Source: an uncultured Porphyromonadaceae bacterium (GTDB lineage Bacteria; Bacteroidota; Bacteroidia; Bacteroidales; Muribaculaceae). Taken from it: DNA of 6,087 nucleotides. The notes under the pieces were generated by a model. The model searched no databases and was not told where the DNA came from. It saw only the letters and a list, made by a program, of their open reading frames with translations. The stretch is taken from contig CAMWQF010000183.1 of assembly GCA_947176285.1 (NCBI GenBank), positions 1-6,087 on the forward strand, read 5' to 3'. Position numbers and translations under genes: made by a program. This document shows positions 1-6,087 of the stretch, piece by piece. The first letter of the stretch is position 1. Each line of letters begins with the position of its first letter.

Positions 1-157
1 ACGTGGATCCGCATAAGGTCATCAGATTATAATGAGAATCCAGAGAATCAAGTTTTTGCTGGTCGCTATCGATCAGAATGATGTCTTGATTCTCATTGCT
101 CAGCATCTTTGCAAGGTGGGTCCCCACCTCGCCGGCACCTGCTATGATGATTTTCAT
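1..157 (-). CDS. trkA: TrkA, potassium uptake regulatory subunit (N-terminal 52 codons, cut by window edge)
   Basis: This is the start of a cytoplasmic NAD(H)/nucleotide-binding protein that gates the TrkH-type potassium channel. The visible 52 residues begin MKIIIAGAGEVGTHLAKML. They show the first half of an RCK/TrkA-N Rossmann fold: a hydrophobic beta strand (2-6), the glycine-rich loop GAGEVG (7-12, the GxGxxG pattern), an alpha helix, then a second strand IILID ending in the acidic residue D30 that usually holds the adenosine ribose. The reading frame is open to base 1, so the rest of the first RCK domain and any second copy lie outside. The ATG sits 15 bp after the dxs stop on the same strand, with no obvious Shine-Dalgarno sequence, so it is probably co-transcribed with dxs. 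TrkH would be expected next, beyond the window. Other RCK proteins begin in a similar way, but the MKIIIAGAGEVG opening is highly typical of TrkA. Confidence 0.9.
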   Translation of the reverse strand, partial: MKIIIAGAGEVGTHLAKMLSNENQDIILIDSDQQKLDSLDSHYNLMTLCGST

Positions 158-172
158 AGTCGTAATAACAGT

Positions 173-2116
173 TTATAGACCCGATTGTGCTGTTATGACA
201 GCATTTTCGATTCCGTCAGCATCATAACCGCATTCGTGTTTGAGTTCACTAACAGTACCATGTTTCACCCAGGAATCCGGCGCACCAAGAACTATCACTT
301 TCAAATCAGGATTGTTGTCGCGGCACCATTCAGTCACCGCAGTGCCGAATCCACCAGTCTTCACGCCATCTTCTACAGTGATAATCACCTTATGAGAGTC
401 TGCTATCTTCTTAAGAAGAGAAGTGTCGAGCGGTTTCACCCAAATCATGTCGTATAGGTCTGTTTTTATCCCTTGAGATTCAAGATTTTTCTGGGCTTTC
501 TTAGCATCGTGAAGGGCAGGACCGATTGTAAGAATCGCTATTTCCGAATCATTTTCATTGATGATTCTTCCTTTCCCAATTTCTATCTGCTTCATCTCAG
601 TTTCCCATTCCTTAGTAGTCGCTTTCCCTCTTGGGTAGCGGATCGCCATTGGTCCGTCAGATTGAAGGGATGTATACATCAGATTGCGAAGAGTCTCTTC
701 ATCGGCTGGAGCGGCTACTTTCAGATTGGGAATGCACCTTAGATATGCAATGTCGAGGAGTCCATGATGGGTGACTCCATCCTCACCAACTATTCCTGCC
801 CTGTCTATGCATAAGGTGACCGGGAGTCCCTGAATGCATACGTCATTTACAATATTGTCATATGCGCGCTGCAAGAAAGTGGAATATATGGCTGTGAACG
901 GGCGTTTCCCTCCTGTGGCAAGTCCTGCAGAGAATGTCACGGCGTGCCCTTCAGAAATTCCAACATCGAATGTGCGATCAGGAAATTCTGAAAGCATTCT
1001 CGAGATGGATGTTCCGCTTGGCATAGCAGCAGTCACTCCCATGACTCTATCATCATTTTTGGCAAGTTCGACAAGTGTACGACCAAACACCTCTTGCCAG
1101 GGGAGTGGACTATTTGACGAATCTTTACAGATTTTTTCTCCCGTCTCCGGATCAAACAAGCCTGGGGCATGCCATTTAGCCGGATTTTCTTCAGCCTGCT
1201 TGTAGCCTTTCCCTTTCACAGTATGAAGATGGAGCAGGCGAGGGGTCTGCATATCCTTTATGTCATTGAGTATCTTGACTATATTTATTACATCATGACC
1301 GTCAAATGGTCCGAAATACCTTATATTGAGACCTTCAAAGATGTTTTGCTTACCACTTACAAGACTCTTTACGGAATTTGCAAATCGTTGGATTCTTCCT
1401 TTACCTTCTTCTGTGACTACACCTTTCCGTCGGAACGCATTGTAGAGTCTTGCCCTCCATTTATTGTAGCCTGCAGAAGTAGATAATTCCGAAAGATATG
1501 CGTGTAGTCCACCTACATTGGCATCTATACTCATCTCATTATCATTCAAGATAATTAGAAGATTATTGGCATTATTGGCAACGTTGTTAAGACCTTCGAA
1601 TGCCAATCCTCCGCTTATAGAAGCGTCTCCAATGATGGCTACTGTCTTACTATTCTCTTTCCCGGGTGTGTTTCTGTCGGCAATAGCACGTCCCAGTGCA
1701 GCCGAAATCGAATTTGAGGCATGGCCCGTAGTGAAAGTATCATATTCTGATTCTAAAGGGGTTGGAAATCCACTTATGCCCCCTTTTTTTCTTTGATTAG
1801 CAAAAGCCTCTTTTCTTCCTGTGAGTATCTTGTGGGCATATGCCTGATGACCTACATCCCAAAACAGATGATCGCTTGGAGTGTCGTAGACATAATGGAG
1901 TGCTACAATTATCTCTACCGCACCCATACTGGATGCAAAATGACCGGGATTCACAGAGAGGTGGTCAATAAGAAAACGCCTTATGTCGGAGCACAACTCT
2001 GGCAATTGGTCAAGACGCAACTTGCGTACGTCGGACGGTTGCGATATGTTGTCGAGAAGTCCATAACCGGATTTCCCTGCCGTTTTTATGGGTATATTTA
2101 CAGATTCCTGTTTCAT
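173..2116 (-). CDS. dxs: 1-deoxy-D-xylulose-5-phosphate synthase (DXS)
   Basis: This cytoplasmic thiamine-diphosphate and Mg-dependent enzyme condenses pyruvate with glyceraldehyde 3-phosphate, releasing CO2, to give DXP. It is the first step of the MEP isoprenoid pathway and a precursor step for thiamine and pyridoxal. The protein has 647 residues, slightly above the usual 620-640. The N-terminal cofactor domain (about 20-330) has NPGHFASSMG (56-65), WDVGHQAYAHKILTGR (86-101) and the ThDP/Mg signature from GD (163-164) to NDNEMSI (191-197). The central transketolase-like domain (about 338-500) carries DVGISEGHAVTFSAGLA with the catalytic glutamate at E389, then YSTFLQRAYDN (411-421) and DRAGIVGEDGVTHHG (438-452). 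The C-terminal domain holds EDGVKTGGFG (582-591) and LGAPDSWVKHG (610-620). All three domains are complete. The start is the first ATG, 6 bp after the stop of the upstream small gene; the next methionine (M64) lies inside the fold. About 18 residues precede the usual family start and look like a non-conserved tail. The SEGH and GDASISGG wording differs from AEQH and GDGA of E. coli and, from memory, is usual in Bacteroidetes. Confidence 0.97.
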   Translation of the reverse strand: MKQESVNIPIKTAGKSGYGLLDNISQPSDVRKLRLDQLPELCSDIRRFLIDHLSVNPGHFASSMGAVEIIVALHYVYDTPSDHLFWDVGHQAYAHKILTGRKEAFANQRKKGGISGFPTPLESEYDTFTTGHASNSISAALGRAIADRNTPGKENSKTVAIIGDASISGGLAFEGLNNVANNANNLLIILNDNEMSIDANVGGLHAYLSELSTSAGYNKWRARLYNAFRRKGVVTEEGKGRIQRFANSVKSLVSGKQNIFEGLNIRYFGPFDGHDVINIVKILNDIKDMQTPRLLHLHTVKGKGYKQAEENPAKWHAPGLFDPETGEKICKDSSNSPLPWQEVFGRTLVELAKNDDRVMGVTAAMPSGTSISRMLSEFPDRTFDVGISEGHAVTFSAGLATGGKRPFTAIYSTFLQRAYDNIVNDVCIQGLPVTLCIDRAGIVGEDGVTHHGLLDIAYLRCIPNLKVAAPADEETLRNLMYTSLQSDGPMAIRYPRGKATTKEWETEMKQIEIGKGRIINENDSEIAILTIGPALHDAKKAQKNLESQGIKTDLYDMIWVKPLDTSLLKKIADSHKVIITVEDGVKTGGFGTAVTEWCRDNNPDLKVIVLGAPDSWVKHGTVSELKHECGYDADGIENAVITAQSGL

Positions 2117-2122
2117 TTTTTG

Positions 2123-2302
2123 CTATTTCTTATCGCCCCCAACGTATTTTTTATAAAGGGGCACGAAGATAATGATACCGCTCATGGCCGCTATAAGGAT
2201 ATTTTTAAGGTTGAATCCATCTGCGGACGTGAGCAGCCCAACGCTTAGCCACACCCATAAAAGAGCGAGTATGGCAAGCCCTGCTATTCTTGTCGGTTTC
2301 AT
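2123..2302 (-). CDS. Small two-helix membrane protein of unknown function, first gene of the dxs operon
   Basis: This 59-residue reading frame starts MKPTRIAGLAILALLWVWLS and ends KKYVGGDKK, stopping with TAG 6 bp before the dxs ATG. I do not recognise the family. Two hydrophobic stretches can be seen: residues 6-26 (alanine, leucine and tryptophan rich) and about 34-51 (ILIAAMSGIIIFVPLY), joined by a short polar loop (SADGFNLKN). Lysine and arginine at the N-terminus (K2, R5) and a lysine cluster at the C-terminus (KK, then DKK) fit a hairpin with both ends in the cytoplasm by the positive-inside rule. The alternative reading of helix 1 as a signal peptide is less likely, because no cleavage site is followed by a soluble domain. 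The tight spacing to dxs, a candidate promoter just upstream and the membrane-like composition argue that it is real. It may help membrane association of a neighbour or be a dispensable envelope peptide; nothing in the sequence decides this. Confidence 0.72.
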   Translation of the reverse strand: MKPTRIAGLAILALLWVWLSVGLLTSADGFNLKNILIAAMSGIIIFVPLYKKYVGGDKK

Positions 2303-2310
2303 TTCAAATG

Positions 2311-2318
2311 CGAAGTTA
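2311..2318 (-). promoter_or_regulatory. Candidate -7 promoter element for the small gene-dxs-trkA operon
   Basis: Read on the minus strand the sequence is TAACTTCG, followed by CA. It matches the Bacteroidetes -7 consensus TAnnTTTG at all but one position. It lies only 8 bp upstream of the ATG of the 59-residue gene. No good -33 TTTG is seen at the expected distance of about 19-21 bp; the sequence there reads AATCG. A TTTG directly abutting the element (2320-2323) is too close to serve as the -33 box. If used, transcription would start roughly 3-6 bases before the ATG, giving an almost leaderless message. The assignment rests on pattern match and position only. Confidence 0.45.
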
Positions 2319-2352
2319 ACAAATTTTTTTCAATTATACCGATTTTTTTTAC

Positions 2353-2360
2353 TAATTTTG
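2353..2360 (+). promoter_or_regulatory. Candidate -7 promoter element for ftsK (upstream copy)
   Basis: TAATTTTG is an exact match to the Bacteroidetes -7 consensus TAnnTTTG and is followed by CA, a common continuation. About 21 bp upstream is a T-run ending TTTC (2328-2331), a one-mismatch -33 TTTG box. A start near 2364-2367 would give an ftsK leader of roughly 46-49 nt. The leader contains no Shine-Dalgarno sequence; it ends in the pyrimidine-rich ATCCCTCCAT just before the ATG, which fits the weak use of such sites in this phylum. Confidence 0.55.
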
Positions 2361-2370
2361 CATTCCAATT

Positions 2371-2378
2371 TATGTTTG
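2371..2378 (+). promoter_or_regulatory. Candidate -7 promoter element for ftsK (downstream copy)
   Basis: TATGTTTG is a second exact match to TAnnTTTG, 10 bp beyond the first. The T-run ending TTTA at 2348-2351 lies 19 bp upstream and could act as a weak -33 box. A start near 2382-2385 would leave a leader of about 28 nt. Either copy, or both, may be used; the first has the better -33 candidate. Confidence 0.4.
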
Positions 2379-2412
2379 AGCATCAAAAACCAACCCACAT
2401 CGATCCCTCCAT

Positions 2413-5364
2413 ATGGAAAACTACTATAATTATTCGCCTGAAATACCGAACGGTGATGACAATCCTGAGTCAAATATGCCCCAACCTCAACATGAGGCTG
2501 TCTCGGCTCCTGAATCCGGGAAAAGAAGGCGTAGGCAAAAGGCTAATGAAAATACTATAGAAGGAAAAGTCCAGAACCCTGTAAAGGAGAAAAAAGGCAA
2601 ATCAGAAGAAAAAGCTGACAAAACAAAAGAAAAGCAACCTACTGAATCTGTATGGAAAGTCTTTAACGACTGGCTAAATTCGACTGTCACCCGATCAGTA
2701 ATTGGTATAATATTCGGTGGACTTGGATTTTGGTTTGGCGTTGCTTTCTTCTCCTATTTGGGCACATGTGTAGCCGACCAGAGTCTCGTGAATGCTCCTT
2801 CAGATGCAATGGTTGCTGTAGGAAACGATGCGGGAGAAGGGGGAGCGCGTATCACTGAATTGCTGTTCAACCAAGGTTTTGGAGTAGGATCGTTTGTCGT
2901 TGTGGTATGGCTTCTTTGCATATCCATGAAACTTCTTATAGGATATCCAAAATTTCGTATTCTTGATTTTACATTGAAATCCCTTATCGCTTTCATTACT
3001 CTAAGCGTGGTGATAGGTATGCTTTCCCTCGGACTCGATACTGACGTGAATTGGGGAGGTTATCATGGCAGGTATATTAATGAAATAATCTATCACTATA
3101 TCGGATGGAGTGGAGCCATCATTATTTCAATTGTGCTTGTGGCTATTTTTGTTGTGATTTGTTTACGTGATGCCATAAAGTGGATATTGAAAAAGAAACG
3201 TGCCTATGATGAAAAACGGCGAATGATGAGAGAAGCCCAACTTGAAGCAGAGGAGAAAGAAGAAAAAGAAATCAGATCACAAGATGTGCCAGACACTACT
3301 CTTTCCGAAGAAGGGATGGAAAATCCGGTAAAAAATGAGGTTGGTCCGACAGTAGAAAAAGTAGAGTTTGATCCTAATGCAGACACGATTTTCGATCTTC
3401 ATGATCTGGAAGAAGATGATGATTCTGAGTCATTTGCAAGTTTACTATACGATGATCCGGAGTCACTTGCCATTTCTGAAGAACCTTACGACTATAATCA
3501 GTATGTGGAAGAGAAAGTTGAGTATCCAACTGACTCAGAGGAACAGGCTGATAGCGACAATAATGTTGCATCGCAAGAATCTCCTATTGCGGATCATTCT
3601 ATTGAAACGCATAATGTTCCGGAGTCAGATCAGGATTTTGATTCTATCGAGCAAAATGAGGAAGAATCTTCTGAAACTTCAATTTATGAGAAAGAAAATG
3701 TTTCTGAAAGCAATGAAGAGAAGAATGCTTTGGAGCCTCAGAATGCAACCGCATTAAATCAAGATAATATTGTGGCGACGGAAGAACCTATGGAGCAGGT
3801 GATGACTGTCAATGTGAATCAAATAGAAAAAGGTTCCACAGACACCGGAGTCTCTTATGATACGCAACTTTTCACTCATGAATATAAATTCCCACCTACA
3901 GATTATTTGCGTCCTGGCTCAGATAAGATTTCTGTAGATGCCGATGAACTTCTCGAAAACAAACAGAAGATAAAGCAGACATTGCTTGACTTTGGAATTC
4001 CAATCACGAGCATAGAGGCTACTGTAGGACCTACGGTGACACTCTACGAAATTCGTCCGGATACTGGAGTCAAGATTGCAAAAATACGAAACCTTGTCGA
4101 CGACCTAGCTCTTTCTTTGGCTGCTAATGGAGTACGTATCATTGCCCCTATCCCGGGTAAAGGCACAGTCGGTATCGAGGTTGCAAACAAAGAGGCGCAA
4201 ACAGTGTCGATGAGAACCATAATTCAATCGAAGGCATATCAGAATTCCAAATATAAACTTCCGGTGGCGTTGGGTTCTACAATTTCAAATGACGTTTATA
4301 TTGCCGACCTCGCCAAGATGCCTCATCTTCTTGTGGCAGGCGCAACGGGTCAAGGAAAGTCTGTAGGTCTAAATGCTATCGTAACTTCTCTTCTTTATTC
4401 AAAGAGACCGGAAGAACTGAAGTTTGTGATGGTAGACCCAAAGCGTGTGGAGTTTTCGCTATATGCAAAAATAGAAAAATACTATCTTGCTAAAATACCG
4501 AATGCACCGCAACCCATTATCACCAATATGGAAAATGTGGTGGCTACACTCAGTTCACTTTGCGCTGAGATGGATGAGCGATATATGCTTCTTGAGAAGG
4601 CGTTTGTACGTCAAGTGACAGAATACAACGAGAAATTTAAGGAGCGGAAACTTGATCCGAGAGAAGGTCACCGTTATATGCCATATATAGTAGTGATAAT
4701 AGATGAGTTTGCAGATCTTATCATGACAGCTGGAAAAGAAGTGGAACTCCCTATAGCACGTCTTGCCCAACTTGCGCGAGCAGTTGGAATTCATGTGATA
4801 ATTGCCACTCAGCGTCCTTCCACTAATGTCATCACAGGTATGATTAAGGCTAACTTCCCGGTGCGTATTGCATTTAAGGTAAGTTCGGGTGTTGATTCAA
4901 AGACAATCCTTGATGCTACAGGAGCGCAGCAATTGATAGGAAGGGGCGATATGCTTATCAGCAACAATGGCGAAATGGTGCGAGTGCAGTGTGCCTTTGT
5001 AGATACTCCTGAAGTGGAGGAGGTTTGCGACTATGTGGCTCGTCAGCCTTATCCACAAGGACCCTATATTCTTCCTGAACCTCAGATTGGGGGAGATGGA
5101 GATACTGCAGAGATAGATGCTGCGAGTGTAGGAAAACTCGATCCTCTTTTCCCTGAGGTTGGACGACAGGTGATAATGAGTGGCACCGCTTCCACATCAG
5201 CCGTGCAAAGGCGTTATGAGATAGGCTACAATCGAGCCGGAAGGATAATGGATCAGCTTGAAGCATATGGAGTAGTAGGTCCGGCTACAGGTGGAAAACC
5301 AAGAAGTGTCCTTATGGATGCGATGGCTTTTGAAGACCTTTTGGCTACTCTTGGGCTATCATGA
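2413..5364 (+). CDS. ftsK: FtsK/SpoIIIE-family DNA translocase, septum-anchored
   Basis: This ATP-driven DNA pump sits at the division septum, clears chromosome termini and brings dif sites to the XerCD recombinase. Its 983 residues follow the full FtsK plan. Residues 1-90 are a charged cytoplasmic tail (KRRRRQK at 37-43, then Lys/Glu-rich to 75). Four membrane segments lie at about 93-118, 157-177, 184-207 and 230-252. A Lys/Arg/Glu-rich helix (255-290) and a Glu/Asp/Ser/Asn-rich, low-complexity linker (about 290-480) follow. The alpha domain spans about 495-600 and the RecA-like beta domain about 610-870, with Walker A GATGQGKS (643-650; K649) and Walker B YIVVIIDEFADL (758-769; D764, E765), plus ATQRPSTNVITGMIKANFP (798-816). 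The winged-helix gamma domain (about 908-970, with RRYEIGYNRAGRIMDQLEAYG at 933-953) reads DNA polarity and contacts XerD in known homologues. All catalytic motifs are intact. The start is the first in-frame ATG, after a leader holding two candidate promoters. The lolA-like gene follows 33 bp downstream. Plasmid TraB/Tra-type translocases are excluded by the membrane domain plus the gamma domain. Confidence 0.97.
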   Translation: MENYYNYSPEIPNGDDNPESNMPQPQHEAVSAPESGKRRRRQKANENTIEGKVQNPVKEKKGKSEEKADKTKEKQPTESVWKVFNDWLNSTVTRSVIGIIFGGLGFWFGVAFFSYLGTCVADQSLVNAPSDAMVAVGNDAGEGGARITELLFNQGFGVGSFVVVVWLLCISMKLLIGYPKFRILDFTLKSLIAFITLSVVIGMLSLGLDTDVNWGGYHGRYINEIIYHYIGWSGAIIISIVLVAIFVVICLRDAIKWILKKKRAYDEKRRMMREAQLEAEEKEEKEIRSQDVPDTTLSEEGMENPVKNEVGPTVEKVEFDPNADTIFDLHDLEEDDDSESFASLLYDDPESLAISEEPYDYNQYVEEKVEYPTDSEEQADSDNNVASQESPIADHSIETHNVPESDQDFDSIEQNEEESSETSIYEKENVSESNEEKNALEPQNATALNQDNIVATEEPMEQVMTVNVNQIEKGSTDTGVSYDTQLFTHEYKFPPTDYLRPGSDKISVDADELLENKQKIKQTLLDFGIPITSIEATVGPTVTLYEIRPDTGVKIAKIRNLVDDLALSLAANGVRIIAPIPGKGTVGIEVANKEAQTVSMRTIIQSKAYQNSKYKLPVALGSTISNDVYIADLAKMPHLLVAGATGQGKSVGLNAIVTSLLYSKRPEELKFVMVDPKRVEFSLYAKIEKYYLAKIPNAPQPIITNMENVVATLSSLCAEMDERYMLLEKAFVRQVTEYNEKFKERKLDPREGHRYMPYIVVIIDEFADLIMTAGKEVELPIARLAQLARAVGIHVIIATQRPSTNVITGMIKANFPVRIAFKVSSGVDSKTILDATGAQQLIGRGDMLISNNGEMVRVQCAFVDTPEVEEVCDYVARQPYPQGPYILPEPQIGGDGDTAEIDAASVGKLDPLFPEVGRQVIMSGTASTSAVQRRYEIGYNRAGRIMDQLEAYGVVGPATGGKPRSVLMDAMAFEDLLATLGLS

Positions 5365-5379
5365 TAGTTTTTAATAAAT

Positions 5380-5387
5380 TAAGTTTG
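5380..5387 (+). promoter_or_regulatory. Possible internal -7 promoter element before the lolA-like gene
   Basis: TAAGTTTG in the ftsK-lolA gap matches TAnnTTTG exactly and ends 10 bp before the ATG. No TTTG lies at the right spacing; the nearest candidate, CTTG at 5350-5353, is 26 bp upstream. A start from here would leave a leader of only about 5 nt. The gap is very A/T-rich, so a chance match is quite possible. The A-rich stretch GAAAAATAAAT directly before the ATG is typical of translation starts in this phylum and may be what is really conserved. Confidence 0.2.
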
Positions 5388-5397
5388 AAAAATAAAT

Positions 5398-6021
5398 ATG
5401 TATAGGTTTTTAAGGTATATATTGGGAATAGTAGTGATTTTGGCATTTTCTATTTCGTCAAATGGAGCAGAGACAGCAGATGGGATTCTCAAAAAGGCTG
5501 CTGCAGGAATTAATGGATCTTCTGGTATCACAGCTGCATTTACTCTTGACTATGGTTCTCAGAAGGTGTCGGGGACAATTAAGGCGTCCGGAAAAAAATT
5601 TGCATTGCAGACATCTTCTGCATCGACATGGTATGACGGAAAGAATATGTGGACATATAATGTTCGAAATTCAGAGACAACGCTTATGACTCCGACTGCT
5701 CAGGAAATTGCTGAGGCAAATCCTCTTTCTATTGTAAATTCATATACAGCAAATTTTACTGCTGCTTTTGCCAAGACCCAGAATAAAGGGTCAAAAACTA
5801 TTGTACTGACTCCAAAATCTAAGAAATTAGGTTATAAAAGTGTTCATGTCACTATTCCCGATGGTTCTATTTTCCCTTCTAAACTAGTAATCATTCCGAG
5901 TTCCGGACAAATAGTAACAGTTACAATTTCTCAGGTTAAGAAAGATTTAAAGTTGCCAGATGCAACTTTTATTTACCCAAAATCAAAGTATCCGAAGGTG
6001 GAAATTGTGGATCTGAGATGA
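5398..6021 (+). CDS. lolA: LolA-family outer-membrane lipoprotein carrier protein
   Basis: This is a periplasmic carrier that takes lipoproteins released from the inner membrane by LolCDE and shields their acyl chains on the way to the outer membrane. The 207-residue precursor has a signal peptide: basic start (R3, R6), hydrophobic core (about 8-18) and probable cleavage after NGA (24), giving a mature start near ETADGILKKA. There is no lipobox cysteine, so it should be soluble. LolA-like marks are the initial helix, alternating beta strands, the WYDGKNMWTYN strand-turn (78-88; the family pattern is DGKxxWxYN), NPLSIVNSY (108-116) and the closing strands FIYPKSKYPKVEIVDLR (191-207). The length fits the family. 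The start is the first ATG, 33 bp after the ftsK stop and without a Shine-Dalgarno sequence; co-transcription with ftsK is likely. Sequence identity to proteobacterial LolA is low by eye, so LolA-like is the safer name. A LolB-type receptor is unlikely, since LolB is itself a lipoprotein with an N-terminal cysteine. Confidence 0.88.
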   Translation: MYRFLRYILGIVVILAFSISSNGAETADGILKKAAAGINGSSGITAAFTLDYGSQKVSGTIKASGKKFALQTSSASTWYDGKNMWTYNVRNSETTLMTPTAQEIAEANPLSIVNSYTANFTAAFAKTQNKGSKTIVLTPKSKKLGYKSVHVTIPDGSIFPSKLVIIPSSGQIVTVTISQVKKDLKLPDATFIYPKSKYPKVEIVDLR

Positions 6022-6087
6022 AGCTTTGCTGAAAAAATATCTCGATTGACTGAAACTTTACGTTTCTAATTGTTATAAATTAAGATA

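Noticed and set aside
185..2248. Several plus-strand open frames of 89-151 codons opposite dxs (for example 834-1205 and 1793-2248)
   Set aside because: They lie wholly or mostly antisense to the unmistakable dxs coding frame, have no recognisable protein features and are best read as shadows of it.
2358..2412. Minus-strand GGAGGG followed by tiny frames (5 and 17 codons) that could be leader peptides for the dxs operon
   Set aside because: They lie upstream of the likely promoter, antisense to the ftsK leader, and Shine-Dalgarno signals are little used in this phylum; no attenuator hairpin is visible.
2117..2412. Thiamine-type riboswitch controlling dxs
   Set aside because: There is no room for an aptamer between the candidate promoter and the first gene, and I see none of the conserved CUGAGA-type core sequences.
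2834..2841. GAGAAGGG octamer inside ftsK, identical to the SpoIIIE recognition sequence of Bacillus subtilis and one mismatch from the E. coli KOPS pattern
   Set aside because: It is a single copy inside a Gly/Glu codon run. One octamer in 6 kb says nothing about polarity signals; genome-wide strand skew would be needed.
3368..3757. 129-codon plus-strand frame inside ftsK
   Set aside because: It overlaps the acidic linker of ftsK in another frame; its Met/Leu/Arg/Lys-rich product is what shifted Glu/Asp-rich codons give.
6052..6066. Small hairpin GAAAC-TTTAC-GTTTC after the lolA-like gene as a terminator
   Set aside because: The stem has five mostly A-T pairs and is not followed by a T-run, so it is too weak to call. 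The overlapping TACGTTTC (6059-6066) resembles a -7 element but has no -33 box at the right spacing.

Overview
This window looks like an ordinary chromosomal core region from a member of the Bacteroidales, possibly close to Muribaculaceae, though the family is only a guess. The evidence is the wording of the proteins (Dxs with a GDASISGG cofactor loop and an SEGH catalytic loop, FtsK with a GATGQGKS Walker A), Bacteroidetes-type -7 promoter elements (TAnnTTTG), A/T-rich start regions without clear Shine-Dalgarno sequences, and moderate-to-low GC. All genes are intact except the one cut by the left edge. I see no mobile element, CRISPR array, tRNA, rRNA or recognisable riboswitch.

Layout. Two gene groups diverge from a 110-bp intergenic region (2303-2412). 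Leftward (minus strand) runs a 59-residue two-helix membrane protein of unknown function (2123-2302), then dxs (173-2116), then the first 52 codons of trkA (1-157, cut by the window edge). The gaps are 6 and 15 bp, so these are probably one operon. Rightward (plus strand) runs ftsK (2413-5364), then a LolA-family periplasmic lipoprotein carrier (5398-6021) after a 33-bp gap. The last 66 bp (6022-6087) hold no gene start and no convincing terminator.

How the genes fit together. All five are cell-envelope or housekeeping functions. Dxs makes DXP for isoprenoids (quinones, the undecaprenyl carrier) and for thiamine and pyridoxal. TrkA is the nucleotide-binding regulator of the TrkH potassium channel. 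FtsK anchors at the division septum and pumps chromosome termini to the XerCD recombination site. The LolA-like protein carries lipoproteins across the periplasm. The small membrane protein is the only product without an assignable role.

No undescribed multi-gene system is evident. The points most worth a second look are the small unannotated membrane protein ahead of dxs, the nearly leaderless promoter geometry in front of it, the two tandem promoter elements ahead of ftsK, and the long charged N-terminal tail and acidic linker of FtsK.
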